A stretch of DNA of 64,000 bases from an uncultured Clostridia bacterium. Lineage in GTDB: Bacteria > Bacillota > Clostridia > Oscillospirales > Oscillospiraceae. Shown in pieces: positions 7,712 to 19,557 of this stretch. The notes beneath the pieces were generated by a model. It saw only the letters and a list, made by a program, of their open reading frames with translations, was not told the DNA's origin and did no database searches. A program made the position numbers and the translations under genes. The stretch is from NCBI GenBank assembly GCA_945877365.1, contig CAMCRV010000001.1, positions 62,001 through 126,000 on the forward strand. The letters are read 5' to 3'. The stretch's first letter is position 1, and each line of letters opens with the position of its first letter.

Positions 7712-7770
7712 ATCGATTCTCTCCTTTTGCTTTTATATGATAGTATTTTGTGACTGTTTATTCAGACCAT

Positions 7771-9642
7771 TCACACGGTTTCATTTTGTGCGGACTCCCA
7801 CTGCTCCATCAAATCCATCAGAAGCGTTTCCGCAGTCTCCCGTTCCTGCAGCAGACGGGTCAATTCCTGGTAGTCCGCAGCAGCCGCTTCGATCTTGCCG
7901 TCGTACTCTGCCACAACAGCCTCCTGCTTTTCAATCTCCCGTTCCAGCCGGCGGATCAGCTTCTCCTGTTCCTTCGTGCCGCCTTTTGGCTTTTCCTTCT
8001 TAGGCTTTGGCGCCTCTGCAATCGCAGGCTTTGCACTCTTTTCGTGTTCCAGGATGGAACGGTATTTCTGATAGCCGCAGGGGAAATCCCGAATGGATCC
8101 GTCTTCCAGAAGCCAGATCCGCTCTGCGAATTTCTCTATAAAATACCGGTCATGGGAAACGAACAGCAGTACACCCTCAAATTCCTCAATGGCTGCCTCC
8201 ACCCATTCCCGGGAGGCAATATCCAGATGGTTTGTAGGCTCGTCCAGAATCAGCAGGTTGATTTTTTCGTCCATCAGCATGCACAGACGCAGCCGGGACT
8301 GTTCTCCGCCTGAGAGGTTTCCTACGGTCTTGAACACATCTTCACCCTGAAACAGGAATGCGCCCAGTCTATCCCGTGCCGCCTGGGGGGTGCAATTCTT
8401 TTCGTAAAGCATGGTGTCATACAAGCTGCGCTCCGGGTGGTCAAAGTGGATGATCTGGGGCAGATACCCCCATTTCACGGTAGGACCGAACTGGATTTTT
8501 CCGGCGCAGTCCTCCTCCCCCAGCAGGCACTTGATAAATGTGGATTTTCCGGTTCCATTGTCACCCAGCAGGGCGATACGCTCGCCACCTTCCACATTCA
8601 GGTTGACATCCGAGAACAAAACTCTGTCTCCAAAGGCCTTGGAGACATTTTTCATCTTGAATACCACATCCCCGGAGAACTCCTTTTCTCCGAAGGTGGC
8701 ACGCATGGTCTTCTCCTTCTGGGGGCGTTTGGTTTTCTCGATGCGCTCCATTCTGTGCTGGATGGACATAGCACGACGGTACAGGGTTCGATTGTTGATG
8801 CCCCAGCCCTTCATCCGTTCCACTGTGTAGCCCAGCTGCTTCAGCTTAGCCTGCTCCTGCTGGTATTGCTTCATCTGCAAGTCAAAGCGAGCCTGTTTTT
8901 CATCCATGTAGAAGGAATAATTGCCGGAATAAAACTCGGCATGACCATCGAAAATTTCAATTACACGCTGAGCAATCTGATCGATGAAATACCGGTCGTG
9001 GGAGATTGCCAGTACAGTACCCTTGAACGCCTTAATATACTGCTCCAACCATTCCACACTGTTTAAATCCAGATGGTTGGTGGGCTCGTCCAGAAGCAGG
9101 ATATCCGTCTTTTCCAGAAGCAGTCTGGCAAGATTCACCCGGGTCTTTTCACCGCCGGAGAGGCTGGAAAACTCCTGCTGTCTTTGTTCCGCTGTGATGG
9201 CAAGACCATTGCAGATCTTATCCACTTCCACATCCATCTCATAGCCGCCCCCGGCCTGAAATCGGTTGGCCAGAGTGTCATACTCCCGAAGCTGCTCCTC
9301 CGAGGCACCGTCCGTCATCTGGCACTCCAGAAGTTCCATCTTCTGCTTTGCCTTCAGAATCGCCCCATAAGCGCTGCGGAGGACATCCTCCACCGTAAAC
9401 CCTTCCGGGAACCGGGGAATCTGGGAAATCAGCCCCAAACGCTTGCTGGGATTGACATAAACCTCTCCGCTGTCATAGTCCATCTGCCCGGTGAGGATAT
9501 TAAACAGTGTGGTTTTCCCGCAGCCATTTCTGCCCAGGATGGCCACACGCTCCCCTTCCTGAATTTCAAAGGAGAGATTATCCAGCAGATTTTCCCCGAT
9601 GACAAAAAATTTTGTCAAGTTCTTAACCTGTATATCAACCAT
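7771..9642 (-). CDS. ABC-F family ATP-binding protein
   Basis: A 623-residue soluble protein with two ABC domains and no membrane spans. Domain 1 has GRNGCGKTT, LSGGEKTR and ILLLDEPTNHLD; domain 2 has GDNGTGKST, LSGGEQSRL and LLILDEPTNHLD. A charged C-terminal coiled coil (about residues 545-620) follows a Lys/Pro linker. ABC-F proteins act at the ribosomal E site in translation rescue or antibiotic protection. The start at 9642 overlaps the rnmV stop (ATGGTTGA), implying coupling. Which subfamily it belongs to cannot be told from sequence reading alone. Confidence 0.93.
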   Translation of the reverse strand: MVDIQVKNLTKFFVIGENLLDNLSFEIQEGERVAILGRNGCGKTTLFNILTGQMDYDSGEVYVNPSKRLGLISQIPRFPEGFTVEDVLRSAYGAILKAKQKMELLECQMTDGASEEQLREYDTLANRFQAGGGYEMDVEVDKICNGLAITAEQRQQEFSSLSGGEKTRVNLARLLLEKTDILLLDEPTNHLDLNSVEWLEQYIKAFKGTVLAISHDRYFIDQIAQRVIEIFDGHAEFYSGNYSFYMDEKQARFDLQMKQYQQEQAKLKQLGYTVERMKGWGINNRTLYRRAMSIQHRMERIEKTKRPQKEKTMRATFGEKEFSGDVVFKMKNVSKAFGDRVLFSDVNLNVEGGERIALLGDNGTGKSTFIKCLLGEEDCAGKIQFGPTVKWGYLPQIIHFDHPERSLYDTMLYEKNCTPQAARDRLGAFLFQGEDVFKTVGNLSGGEQSRLRLCMLMDEKINLLILDEPTNHLDIASREWVEAAIEEFEGVLLFVSHDRYFIEKFAERIWLLEDGSIRDFPCGYQKYRSILEHEKSAKPAIAEAPKPKKEKPKGGTKEQEKLIRRLEREIEKQEAVVAEYDGKIEAAAADYQELTRLLQERETAETLLMDLMEQWESAQNETV

Positions 9643-10234
9643 CGTTTTTCTCCAAATCCGACACAATTCCGGTCAGTTCTTCTAAATTGTAAAGCAGATT
9701 CAGCGCCTGCAGCATGGCATTCGGACTCATGTGTTCCGGAAACTCCAGCTTTTTCAGCAATCTGCCGCGCAGAAGGGAGGAATTTGCGCCGCCGGAAAGC
9801 CCCAGCTCCATCAGATCCTGCTTCGTGATTCCCGGGGAAACACCGCAGTCCTCCCCTTCTATGGTGGCACCGGCGCGCCGCAGTGCCTGAAGAATAATGT
9901 CCGGGGACATCCCCTCAACGCCCAGCTTGCCCTCTTTTCCCGGAGCGGCCTTTCTCCGTTCCTTTCCCGGGATGTCCGGAATATAGGCGTGCTTCAGATA
10001 GTTTGCCGGAATTGCGCTTTTAAGATGATTGCGGATCACAAAGCCTGCTCCATCCGAATCCGTAAACACAATCAGTCCTCTGGTCTGCGCTGCACGCCGC
10101 AAAAGCGCCAGCTTCTGCTTATCCCTGAAGATGCCAAAGCCGTCTGTCTCCAGAATCGGAGCATCCACAATCTGGCTCAGGGTGTTCTTGTCGTAGCGGC
10201 CTTCCACCACAATGGCTTCCTTGATTTTAACCAT
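9635..10234 (-). CDS. rnmV: RNase M5-like toprim nuclease
   Basis: A 199-residue protein with an N-terminal toprim domain: VEGRYDKNTL supplies the conserved Glu and TDSDGAGF the DxD motif. A C-terminal domain of about 90 residues follows. RNase M5 matures 5S rRNA in low-GC Gram-positives. In Bacilli rnmV neighbours ksgA; here it sits between holA and the ABC-F gene and overlaps both by 8 bp, so the three are one translationally coupled unit. Confidence 0.85.
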   Translation of the reverse strand: MVKIKEAIVVEGRYDKNTLSQIVDAPILETDGFGIFRDKQKLALLRRAAQTRGLIVFTDSDGAGFVIRNHLKSAIPANYLKHAYIPDIPGKERRKAAPGKEGKLGVEGMSPDIILQALRRAGATIEGEDCGVSPGITKQDLMELGLSGGANSSLLRGRLLKKLEFPEHMSPNAMLQALNLLYNLEELTGIVSDLEKNDG

Positions 10235-11270
10235 TGCCGACCTCCTGCGCCAGCTGCAGAATCAACACTTCCAGAAGGCGCTCGCTGTCATCATAAGAGG
10301 TTTTCATGCGGTAATCCGTTTCCATCACAAGCTCTGCCGCTCTGGCACAGAAGGAAGCGGAAAAGCCTCTGGCAGCATCCATGGTTTTTCTGGCGGGATA
10401 ATCCGGAATTCCGTAGAGCTTCTGCAATTCAGCGGCAGATTTTCCGTGATCCAGAAGGGTTCGGGCCGTGGCAATGCGGCGAAGATTTCCGCCCACGGCG
10501 CCCAGAATGGAAATGGGCTCCTGCTGCATTTTCAGAAGCTGCTGCAGCTTTTGAAATGCCTGAATATAGTTACCGGAGCTGAGCAGATCCGTCATCTGAA
10601 ACACCACGGCATCCAACACCGGCTCCGTCACAGCGTCAATATCCTCGCGGCAAATGGCTTCTGCTCCGGAATATGCACAGATTTTCTCAATCTCACTGCT
10701 AAGAGAGGTCATAGTTCCATCCGTAATGTCGATCAGATGTGTGCACAGTTCCGTAGATATTCTTTTTCCCCTGGATGCAAAATGCCGGCTTACCCAGGCA
10801 ACCAGATCCTTCTGATCCTGCTTTTTAAATTCAACAATGGTTCCGTTCTCTTCCACGGCAGCCCACAGTTTTTTGAATCGTTTATCCGGCTTCCAGGCTG
10901 CGGTGATATAGGAAAACACCACCGTACAATACTCCGGAATATCCGACAGAAGCTCCGTCATCTTCCCTCTGTCGGCCTCCGGGAGTTTGAAAATATCAAT
11001 ATCCTCCACAAGAACCATGGTTTTTTCCGCCATCATGGGAAGATTCTCCACGCTGTCGGCAAAGGATTGCAAATTGAAGGTTTCACTGTTCAGGCGATGA
11101 TAATTGAAAGATTCCGTCAGGGGATCCAGCAAGAGCTTGCGCAGCTGATCCAGATAATGGTGCAGCAGGAATACTTCATCCCCATAAAAAAAATACAGTC
11201 GATCCGGACTTTTGTCTTTCAGTCCCTGTTTCAGTTGTGCAAAGCCGGTATTGTCCTGCTTTTTTGCCAT
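10227..11270 (-). CDS. holA: DNA polymerase III subunit delta
   Basis: A 347-residue clamp-loader subunit (LKQGLKDKSPDRLYFFYGDEVFLLHHYLDQL). It has a degenerate AAA+ fold without Walker A, the collar domain near the C-terminus, and normal HolA length. It opens the beta clamp. The gene starts 6 bp after comEC ends, a comEC-holA order that is common in Firmicutes. Confidence 0.92.
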   Translation of the reverse strand: MAKKQDNTGFAQLKQGLKDKSPDRLYFFYGDEVFLLHHYLDQLRKLLLDPLTESFNYHRLNSETFNLQSFADSVENLPMMAEKTMVLVEDIDIFKLPEADRGKMTELLSDIPEYCTVVFSYITAAWKPDKRFKKLWAAVEENGTIVEFKKQDQKDLVAWVSRHFASRGKRISTELCTHLIDITDGTMTSLSSEIEKICAYSGAEAICREDIDAVTEPVLDAVVFQMTDLLSSGNYIQAFQKLQQLLKMQQEPISILGAVGGNLRRIATARTLLDHGKSAAELQKLYGIPDYPARKTMDAARGFSASFCARAAELVMETDYRMKTSYDDSERLLEVLILQLAQEVGNG

Positions 11271-11276
11271 GGGGCT

Positions 11277-13481
11277 TTACCTCCTGTATAGAATCGTTCC
11301 CTGGAGATCCGTCCGCAGAATTTGGCATCCGAAACTCTCCAGCCGCTGCAGGGTATCCTGCGCCGGATGTCCATATCGGTTGCCTTCTCCTACGGAAATC
11401 ATCACAGTATCCGGCGTCACTGCCTGGAGCAGTTCCTGACATACCGCATCGGACGCTCCGTGATGTCCGGCAACCAGAACATCCACATGAGGAACTTCAT
11501 ATTTACGCAGAAGCATTCGCTCACCAAAGCTGCCTCTGTCACCGGTAATCAGTATATCACATTCCTCAGATTCAAACAAGATACATAAACTGTTTTCGTT
11601 ATCATGTCCGGAGTAGATTGGGCCGAATACGGTAATACGCCCCTGTGTCAGATTGATTTGAACCGGTTCCCGGACAAACAGCTGTTTACCGGAAATCACC
11701 GGCAGCGGAGGTATTGGGACAGAATACGGAGTAAGCAGCAAATCCGCATCCAACCGGGTTAAAAGGTGCTCTACTCCTCCGAAATGGTCTTCATCGTAAT
11801 GCGTTACAATAACACCGTCCAGATGGGAAATCCCCTGGCTGAGCACCCATTGTGCGGCAAGATCTGCAGAGTCTTCCGCATCATCTCCCCCGCAGTCGAT
11901 GAGAAATGTTTTTCCCTCACTTTGCAGGAGAATGGACTGCCCTTGCCCCACATCCAATACCGTCAACCGGACGGAGTCCAGCATTGGCTCCAGCCAGGAC
12001 AGTGCCAGAGCGCAGCTCAATGCAAGACCTGCGCAGCATATCAGCACAAGCGGTTTTTTCCGGGGCATAAGCAGGAATACTGCCAGAAGAGCGTACACAT
12101 AGATCAGCCAGAGACAGATATACGGACTGACCGTATAGACACAGGCAAGCGGAAGTTTTGCCATACTTTCAGCAATCAGCAGTACATATCGTACAGGCCA
12201 CGCGAGTATCCATCCCAGAAATGTCGCCGCTGCCGGGAGCACCACACCTGTGCAGCATAGAATCACCAATCCCACAAAAGTAAGCGTAACAACCGGCAGG
12301 GTCAGAAGATTGGTTGCGATACTCACCAGACTGATGGTTCCGAAGTAAAGAGCCGTCAGAGGTGCTGTCAGACTCATGGCGCTGAGGGTTATGGAAACAG
12401 AGGCAGACAGCTTTCGGAGCAATCTTCCTTCGGGGACTTTTGCTTGGATATAGGCATCCATTCTCTTCTGAAACAGCAAGATGCCGGCAACACAGGCAAA
12501 GGAAAGCTGGAAACTGACAGAAGTGACAGCCAGCGGATTCACCGTCAATATCACCAGACACGCAAAGGCCAGCGCCGTCGGCGGATCATACTCCCTGTCG
12601 AACAGCCGCGACAGAAGCATCAGCCCGATCATAATGGCAGCGCGATTTACAGAGGGGGAAAATCCTGCTACTGCTGCAAAAAGAACCAGAAGCGGTATGC
12701 CCAGCAGCGGCGTAAGAAATCTTCGTTTCCCGGTTATCAGATTCAGAATGGTGAACAGGATCGTAACATGGAGGCCGGATACGGCGACCACATGGCGGAT
12801 ACCGCTTTCCTTCAGTGCGGTATTGGTGGCGTAATCCAGTTGGGAACTGTCTCCCAGCAAAAGGGCTCTGGCAAACGGCTGCACATCGGTTGGCAAATTC
12901 GATTGCAAAAGGAGTCCGATGCTTTTTCTCAGCCGCGCCGGGACACACCACCAGTGAAATTCCGGCTGCCCGGCTGTACACTCCTCTTCATAGGCCAGCA
13001 GAAAAATTCCCCGACCCTGATAATAAGGGGAATCTGCCCTGCTCTGAGGAATGGTCACACGAAGGCGGAATGAACCGGTGAGCCTTGTACCCGGAGGAAG
13101 AATATCCTCCCGATCCAAATACACGCGTACCGGATACGGCTTTCCGTTCCGCATAAGAATTCCATTGGCCGCTGTTCCATAGTCTGTTGCTTCACTGAAA
13201 TCCGACAGAACAATGGATATGGATTCCGTTTTTCCCTGAAGCGCATCAAGATCTGCCAGATACCATCTTTCAAAAATGCCAAACCAGGCGAGTACAGACA
13301 GAAAGCCCAGCACTGGATATACCGCAATCTGCATTCTTTCCTGCCGTCCGGCCAGAATCCATACAGCAGCCAACAAAAAGGTCAGGGAAAGGAAAAGCGG
13401 TATGGACACGGACAGAATTCTGTAAGCAAGCAGAGCACAGCCTGCACAAAAGCCCAGCGCAAAATATACCAGTTTTCTCAC
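11277..13481 (-). CDS. comEC: DNA internalization competence protein ComEC/Rec2
   Basis: A 734-residue polytopic membrane protein. An N-terminal DUF4131-like part (about residues 1-190) is followed by the competence domain with the membrane channel (about 200-465, LALCFAC-type helices and VAVSGLHV) and a C-terminal metallo-beta-lactamase-like domain with VTHYDEDHFGG and VAGHHGA (about 490-734). It forms the pore that carries single-stranded DNA into the cytoplasm, and its lactamase domain may degrade the other strand. comEA lies elsewhere in this window (47081) with a two-component system. This suggests some natural competence capacity but does not prove it. Confidence 0.93.
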   Translation of the reverse strand: MRKLVYFALGFCAGCALLAYRILSVSIPLFLSLTFLLAAVWILAGRQERMQIAVYPVLGFLSVLAWFGIFERWYLADLDALQGKTESISIVLSDFSEATDYGTAANGILMRNGKPYPVRVYLDREDILPPGTRLTGSFRLRVTIPQSRADSPYYQGRGIFLLAYEEECTAGQPEFHWWCVPARLRKSIGLLLQSNLPTDVQPFARALLLGDSSQLDYATNTALKESGIRHVVAVSGLHVTILFTILNLITGKRRFLTPLLGIPLLVLFAAVAGFSPSVNRAAIMIGLMLLSRLFDREYDPPTALAFACLVILTVNPLAVTSVSFQLSFACVAGILLFQKRMDAYIQAKVPEGRLLRKLSASVSITLSAMSLTAPLTALYFGTISLVSIATNLLTLPVVTLTFVGLVILCCTGVVLPAAATFLGWILAWPVRYVLLIAESMAKLPLACVYTVSPYICLWLIYVYALLAVFLLMPRKKPLVLICCAGLALSCALALSWLEPMLDSVRLTVLDVGQGQSILLQSEGKTFLIDCGGDDAEDSADLAAQWVLSQGISHLDGVIVTHYDEDHFGGVEHLLTRLDADLLLTPYSVPIPPLPVISGKQLFVREPVQINLTQGRITVFGPIYSGHDNENSLCILFESEECDILITGDRGSFGERMLLRKYEVPHVDVLVAGHHGASDAVCQELLQAVTPDTVMISVGEGNRYGHPAQDTLQRLESFGCQILRTDLQGTILYRR

Positions 13482-13496
13482 CGTATCCCCTCCCTT

Positions 13497-13528
13497 TGAA
13501 AAAGGGCGCTGCCTTTTGCAGCGCCCTT
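13497..13528 (-). terminator. Terminator of alaS
   Basis: An 11-bp GC-rich stem AAGGGCGCTGC/GCAGCGCCCTT, followed on the minus strand by TTTCAAAG. Confidence 0.8.
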
Positions 13529-13533
13529 ATCCA

Positions 13534-16173
<2,640 letters not shown>

Positions 16174-16204
16174 GGAAAATCTACCTCCAAATACAATTCA
16201 AAAA

Positions 16205-16427
16205 ATAAAACGCCCCTATCCATTGATAGGGGCGTAAATATACGCGGTACCACCCTAATTCATCCCCGGAGGGGGATATCTTAGCTGCTCTGTAACGGGA
16301 GCTCCCGTCCCGGTCCTCCCGGGCGACGAAAGAAGTGGCTTGCAGATTCCGCAGTCAGGGGCTTTCACCGGCTCCCCCTCTCTATGGACGCCTTCTCTGC
16401 TTGGCTTCTCCATGGTCTTTGCATATC
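16205..16427 (-). promoter_or_regulatory. T-box leader of alaS
   Basis: The minus strand carries the T-box sequence GGGTGGTACCGCG (complement of 16243-16255). It is followed by a terminator, ACGCCCCTATC/GATAGGGGCGT with a T-rich tail (16202-16234). Upstream structured sequence to about 16427 forms Stem I and Stem II. A GCA triplet at complement 16341-16343, about 85 nt from the predicted start, is a candidate alanine specifier. Confidence 0.9.
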
Positions 16428-16433
16428 CTCTGT

Positions 16434-16461
16434 ATTCTACCATAAAGCGACAAAATGTCAA
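16434..16461 (-). promoter_or_regulatory. SigA-type promoter for the alaS T-box transcript
   Basis: On the minus strand TTGACA (complement 16456-16461), 16-bp spacer ending TGG, TAGAAT (complement 16434-16439). Confidence 0.75.
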
Positions 16462-16473
16462 TGGGAAATTCTC

Positions 16474-17136
16474 TCACAGAGCATAGCTTTTCAAGGTTTT
16501 TTTCATAAGGAAAGGATGATCCTCCTCCGGATTCCAGTTTCGGACGGTCAACCTGGCACAACTGGGGAGATTCGGAAGGCGCAACCCCGGGAACACCACC
16601 AGTTCCAGATTCACTCCTCCCGCTTCCCGGGAAACCAGACAATCCAGAACGCTGTTCCAGCCGGACAGATCCTGCCAGAGCATATCCAAAGGATCGTCAT
16701 TCAATTCTTCAGTACAGTTTCTCAGGAATCCCCTGATGGAACAGTCCAGATTGGTTCGGATGCCTTCCTCCAGCCAGTCCATGTGAATTGCCTCTGATAA
16801 AACAGCATTTCGGATATAAAGGGGAGTGCCGGTGGCATTCCTGATTTTGGATAATCCCAACAGGATCAGAGGATCCCCAATCGCTGCAGTGCAGTGGAAG
16901 AAAAATGCCTGACGCAGCAGCGTATTCCACAGACCGTCCTCACCCCACACCACGGGAATTCCATGACATTTCCGAACCGCATGGGAAAACAATTCCCCGC
17001 CATTTCCCCATTTTTCGGGGTAGCAAATCAAAACCGTTTCTCCGCTCTTGAGGAATCCGGACAAAATGTTCTCCAGGCAGGCAGAGTCCTCCTGCGTGAA
17101 CAATTTTTCTTCTGAATGCAGTTCCCGAAATATCAT
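16474..17136 (-). CDS. Hypothetical protein, distantly like adenylate-forming ligase fragments
   Basis: A 220-residue soluble protein (MIFRELHSEEKLFTQEDSA). GETVLICYPEKWGNGGELF followed by HGIPVVWGEDGLWNTLLRQ recalls the N-terminal half of phenylacetate-CoA-ligase-like adenylating enzymes, but the phosphate-binding loop is not convincing. Start 17136 is chosen because GAGGTGAT precedes it and because a longer reading would begin inside the promoter (17159-17188). It ends near the alaS promoter. Function unknown. Confidence 0.55.
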   Translation of the reverse strand: MIFRELHSEEKLFTQEDSACLENILSGFLKSGETVLICYPEKWGNGGELFSHAVRKCHGIPVVWGEDGLWNTLLRQAFFFHCTAAIGDPLILLGLSKIRNATGTPLYIRNAVLSEAIHMDWLEEGIRTNLDCSIRGFLRNCTEELNDDPLDMLWQDLSGWNSVLDCLVSREAGGVNLELVVFPGLRLPNLPSCARLTVRNWNPEEDHPFLMKKTLKSYAL

Positions 17137-17158
17137 CTGTATCACCTCATGCTTTGTT

Positions 17159-17188
17159 ATTATACACAAAGTTTATCCAATATTTCAA
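17159..17188 (-). promoter_or_regulatory. Promoter for the 17136 gene
   Basis: On the minus strand TTGAAA (complement 17183-17188), 18-bp spacer, TATAAT (complement 17159-17164). Confidence 0.65.
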
Positions 17189-17221
17189 GATCTGTTTCAT
17201 ATTTCTATCTAAAAAATCAGT

Positions 17222-17488
17222 TCAGATATGCTCTTCCAGCCACCTCTGCATGGCAAGCCTGCCCTCCTCCGACATGGGAAACTCCATGCGATCCTCCATG
17301 GTGCTTTTTTCATAGCAGTATGGACCATGCCAGCATTCGGCAACAATGCTGCTTTGTGCATAGTCAACCTCCTTTGGCGTTGCCATCACCACATTGGGCT
17401 GAGCGCGGAACCGGAAAGAGCCGCAGGATCCGGTAAAAATATTGTTCATGGCAAATGTGTGCAATGTGGGAATAAACAGGGTTTCCAT
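17222..17488 (-). CDS. Small conserved hypothetical protein
   Basis: An 88-residue protein (METLFIPTLHTFAMNNIFTG) with a compact soluble-looking core (SFRFRAQPNVVMATPKEVDYA) and a WHGPYCYEKSTMED segment. No signal peptide, membrane span or known motif. The start at 17488 follows AAAGAGGTTACTTTGT; a longer frame upstream lacks a ribosome binding site. It lies back to back with the DMT transporter. Function unknown. Confidence 0.6.
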   Translation of the reverse strand: METLFIPTLHTFAMNNIFTGSCGSFRFRAQPNVVMATPKEVDYAQSSIVAECWHGPYCYEKSTMEDRMEFPMSEEGRLAMQRWLEEHI

Positions 17489-17561
17489 ACAAAGTAACCT
17501 CTTTTCTGACTGACAAAAGATTATGCAGCTTCTGCAGGCAAATTGAATTGTAAGAAGCCGC

Positions 17562-17590
17562 TTGCAATTCACGGCAAATTGTGGTAGAGT
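17562..17590 (+). promoter_or_regulatory. Promoter for the DMT transporter
   Basis: TTGCAA (17562-17567), 17-bp spacer ending TGTGG, TAGAGT (17585-17590). The leader to the ATG is only about 10 nt. Confidence 0.55.
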
Positions 17591-17607
17591 AGCCGGCGGT
17601 GATGATT

Positions 17608-18510
17608 ATGAAAGAAAGAATTCAGGGCAGTATCTGCCTGTTTGTGACAACCTTGATCTGGGGCTCCGCTTTTATTGCCCAGAGTGTGGGCATGGATCTG
17701 ATTGGCCCGTTTACCTTTCAGTTCTTCCGATGCCTTCTGGCCATTCTGTTTCTGATACCGGTTTCCTTTCTCTTTGAAATAGGAAAATGCTCGCCTGGAG
17801 AATCCGTTCGAAGGTGGAAAGATCCGGTTCTCTGGAAAACTGGGTTCATCTGCGGTCTTGCTCTCTTTGCCGGCCAGAGCCTGCAGCAGATTGGCCTTGT
17901 GTACACAGATGCCGGAAAAGCCGGATTCATCACAGCCATGTATATCGTCCTTGTTCCCATCATCGGCCTGTTTCTGGGGAGACGACTCCTGATGAATGAC
18001 TTTATCGGTGTTGCGCTGGCGGTTGTAGGTCTTTACCTGCTCAGCTGTACCGGTGCCAGCGGCATCAACATTGGTGATATCTGCCTCATGGGTTGTGCTC
18101 TTGGCTTCGCAGTTCAGATTACTTTGGTAGACCGGTTTGCCAAGGATATCGATGGTTTCCGTCTGAACTGTGTTCAGGCCATTACCGTAACGGTGCTGTC
18201 CATCCCCTTCATGTTTGCAACAGAAAAGGTTGTGGCGCAGGATGTGCTGAGCTGCTGGCTTCCTCTGTGCTATGCCGGCGTGATGTCCATGGGCGTAGCC
18301 TATTCTCTGCAAATTATCGGTCAGAAGCATCTTCCCCCTACGGAAGCCTCTCTCATCATGAGTCTGGAATCCGTGATTGCGGCTCTGTGCGGCTGGGCAT
18401 TTCTGAAGGAACGGATGACCATTTTGGAGCTCACCGGTTGTGCTCTGGTGTTTATCGCCGTGATCCTGTCCCAGCTTCCCACGCAGAAGGCAGAAACAGC
18501 AAGTGCTTGA
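17608..18510 (+). CDS. DMT-superfamily (EamA) transporter
   Basis: A 300-residue permease with about ten membrane spans arranged as two EamA repeats. The first begins CLFVTTLIWGSAFIAQSVG; the second begins around residue 150 (INIGDICLMGCALGFAVQITLVDRFA). DMT carriers move metabolites or drugs across the cytoplasmic membrane; the substrate cannot be read here. The start at 17608 is placed after GGCGGTGATG, with in-frame alternatives at 17599 and 17602. It ends at a bidirectional terminator shared with recR. Confidence 0.88.
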   Translation: MKERIQGSICLFVTTLIWGSAFIAQSVGMDLIGPFTFQFFRCLLAILFLIPVSFLFEIGKCSPGESVRRWKDPVLWKTGFICGLALFAGQSLQQIGLVYTDAGKAGFITAMYIVLVPIIGLFLGRRLLMNDFIGVALAVVGLYLLSCTGASGINIGDICLMGCALGFAVQITLVDRFAKDIDGFRLNCVQAITVTVLSIPFMFATEKVVAQDVLSCWLPLCYAGVMSMGVAYSLQIIGQKHLPPTEASLIMSLESVIAALCGWAFLKERMTILELTGCALVFIAVILSQLPTQKAETASA

Positions 18511-18516
18511 TTTTTC

Positions 18517-18549
18517 AAAAAGGGCATCCTTCCGGATGCCCTTCTTTTT
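18517..18549. terminator. Bidirectional terminator between DMT gene and recR
   Basis: AAAAAGGGCATCC-TTCC-GGATGCCCTTCTTTTT. Confidence 0.9.
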
Positions 18550-19147
18550 ACATCTCCTGTCTTCCTTCCAGTGCACGGGACAGGGTCACTTCATCAGCAT
18601 ATTCCAGCTGGCTGCCCACGGGAACACCATAGGCAAGTCTTGTAACCTTTACCTCCATGGGACGAAGCAGTCGGGAGATGTACATTGCAGTGGCCTCCCC
18701 TTCCGTATCGGGGTTTGTGGCCATAATGACCTCCCGGATATTCCCGTTTCCCACCCGGAGCAAAAGCTCCTTAATTTTGATATCGTCCTGCGTGACATGA
18801 TTCAGCGGAGAAATCACACCATGAAGCACATGATACACGCCACGAAATTCCCGGGATCGCTCCATGGCAATGACATCCTTGGGTTCAGCCACCACGCAAA
18901 TCACACTGTGATCCCGGGATTCATCATTGCAGATAGGACATACTTCCCGATCTGTGAGATTTTGACACACCGGACAGGTGTGGATCTCCCGTTTGGCAGC
19001 CAGAATGGCATCCGCAAACTCCTGTGCCTCATCCAGAGGAAGGCTTAACACATGAAATGCCAGCCGTTGAGCACTTTTTCCGCCGATTCCGGGAAGCCGG
19101 GCAAAGGCGTCCGTCAGGTTTTGCAGAGCTGCAGGAAAAAACTGCAT
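18548..19147 (-). CDS. recR: Recombination mediator protein RecR
   Basis: A 199-residue protein with a helix-hairpin-helix (FARLPGIGGKSAQRLAF), a four-cysteine zinc finger (CPVCQNL...CPIC, about residues 56-71) and a toprim domain (VVAEPKDVIAMERS). It loads RecA at gaps with RecO and RecF. The dnaX-ybaB-recR order is one of the most conserved in bacteria and is kept here. Confidence 0.97.
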   Translation of the reverse strand: MQFFPAALQNLTDAFARLPGIGGKSAQRLAFHVLSLPLDEAQEFADAILAAKREIHTCPVCQNLTDREVCPICNDESRDHSVICVVAEPKDVIAMERSREFRGVYHVLHGVISPLNHVTQDDIKIKELLLRVGNGNIREVIMATNPDTEGEATAMYISRLLRPMEVKVTRLAYGVPVGSQLEYADEVTLSRALEGRQEM

Positions 19148-19158
19148 ACAATCTCCCC

Positions 19159-19503
19159 TTAGAACAGTCCGCCCAGATTCAGGCCGCCGGTAAGCCGGGA
19201 CATATTGTTGGCAGCCTCTGTATCTGCGGCACGCATAGCCTCATTGACTGCTGCCATCACCAGATCCTGCAGCATTTCCACATCCTCGGGATCTACTGCC
19301 TCCGGATTGATCTCCAGACTCACCAGCTCGTGCTTCCCGTTGACCGTCGCTGCCACCATGCCGCCGCCGGATTTTGCGGTGAAGGTTTTCGCCTCCTGCT
19401 CCTGCTGCATCCGAATCATATCCTGCTGCATCTTCTGAGCCTGACGGATCATAGCCGCCTGATTCATGCCACCGGGCATACCCCGGAATCCACTCTTTGC
19501 CAT
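19159..19503 (-). CDS. YbaB/EbfC-family nucleoid-associated protein
   Basis: A 114-residue DNA-binding protein: a flexible N-terminus (KSGFRGMPGGMNQAAMI), a long helix (RQAQKMQQDMIRMQQEQEAK) and the family strand GGGMVAATVNGKHELVSLEINPEAVDPEDVEMLQDLV. It lies between dnaX and recR, as usual. Confidence 0.95.
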   Translation of the reverse strand: MAKSGFRGMPGGMNQAAMIRQAQKMQQDMIRMQQEQEAKTFTAKSGGGMVAATVNGKHELVSLEINPEAVDPEDVEMLQDLVMAAVNEAMRAADTEAANNMSRLTGGLNLGGLF

Positions 19504-19557
19504 ATTACATTCTCCTGTTCTGATGATAGTTCTCTCCCTTTTCGCGGGAGGGTAAAT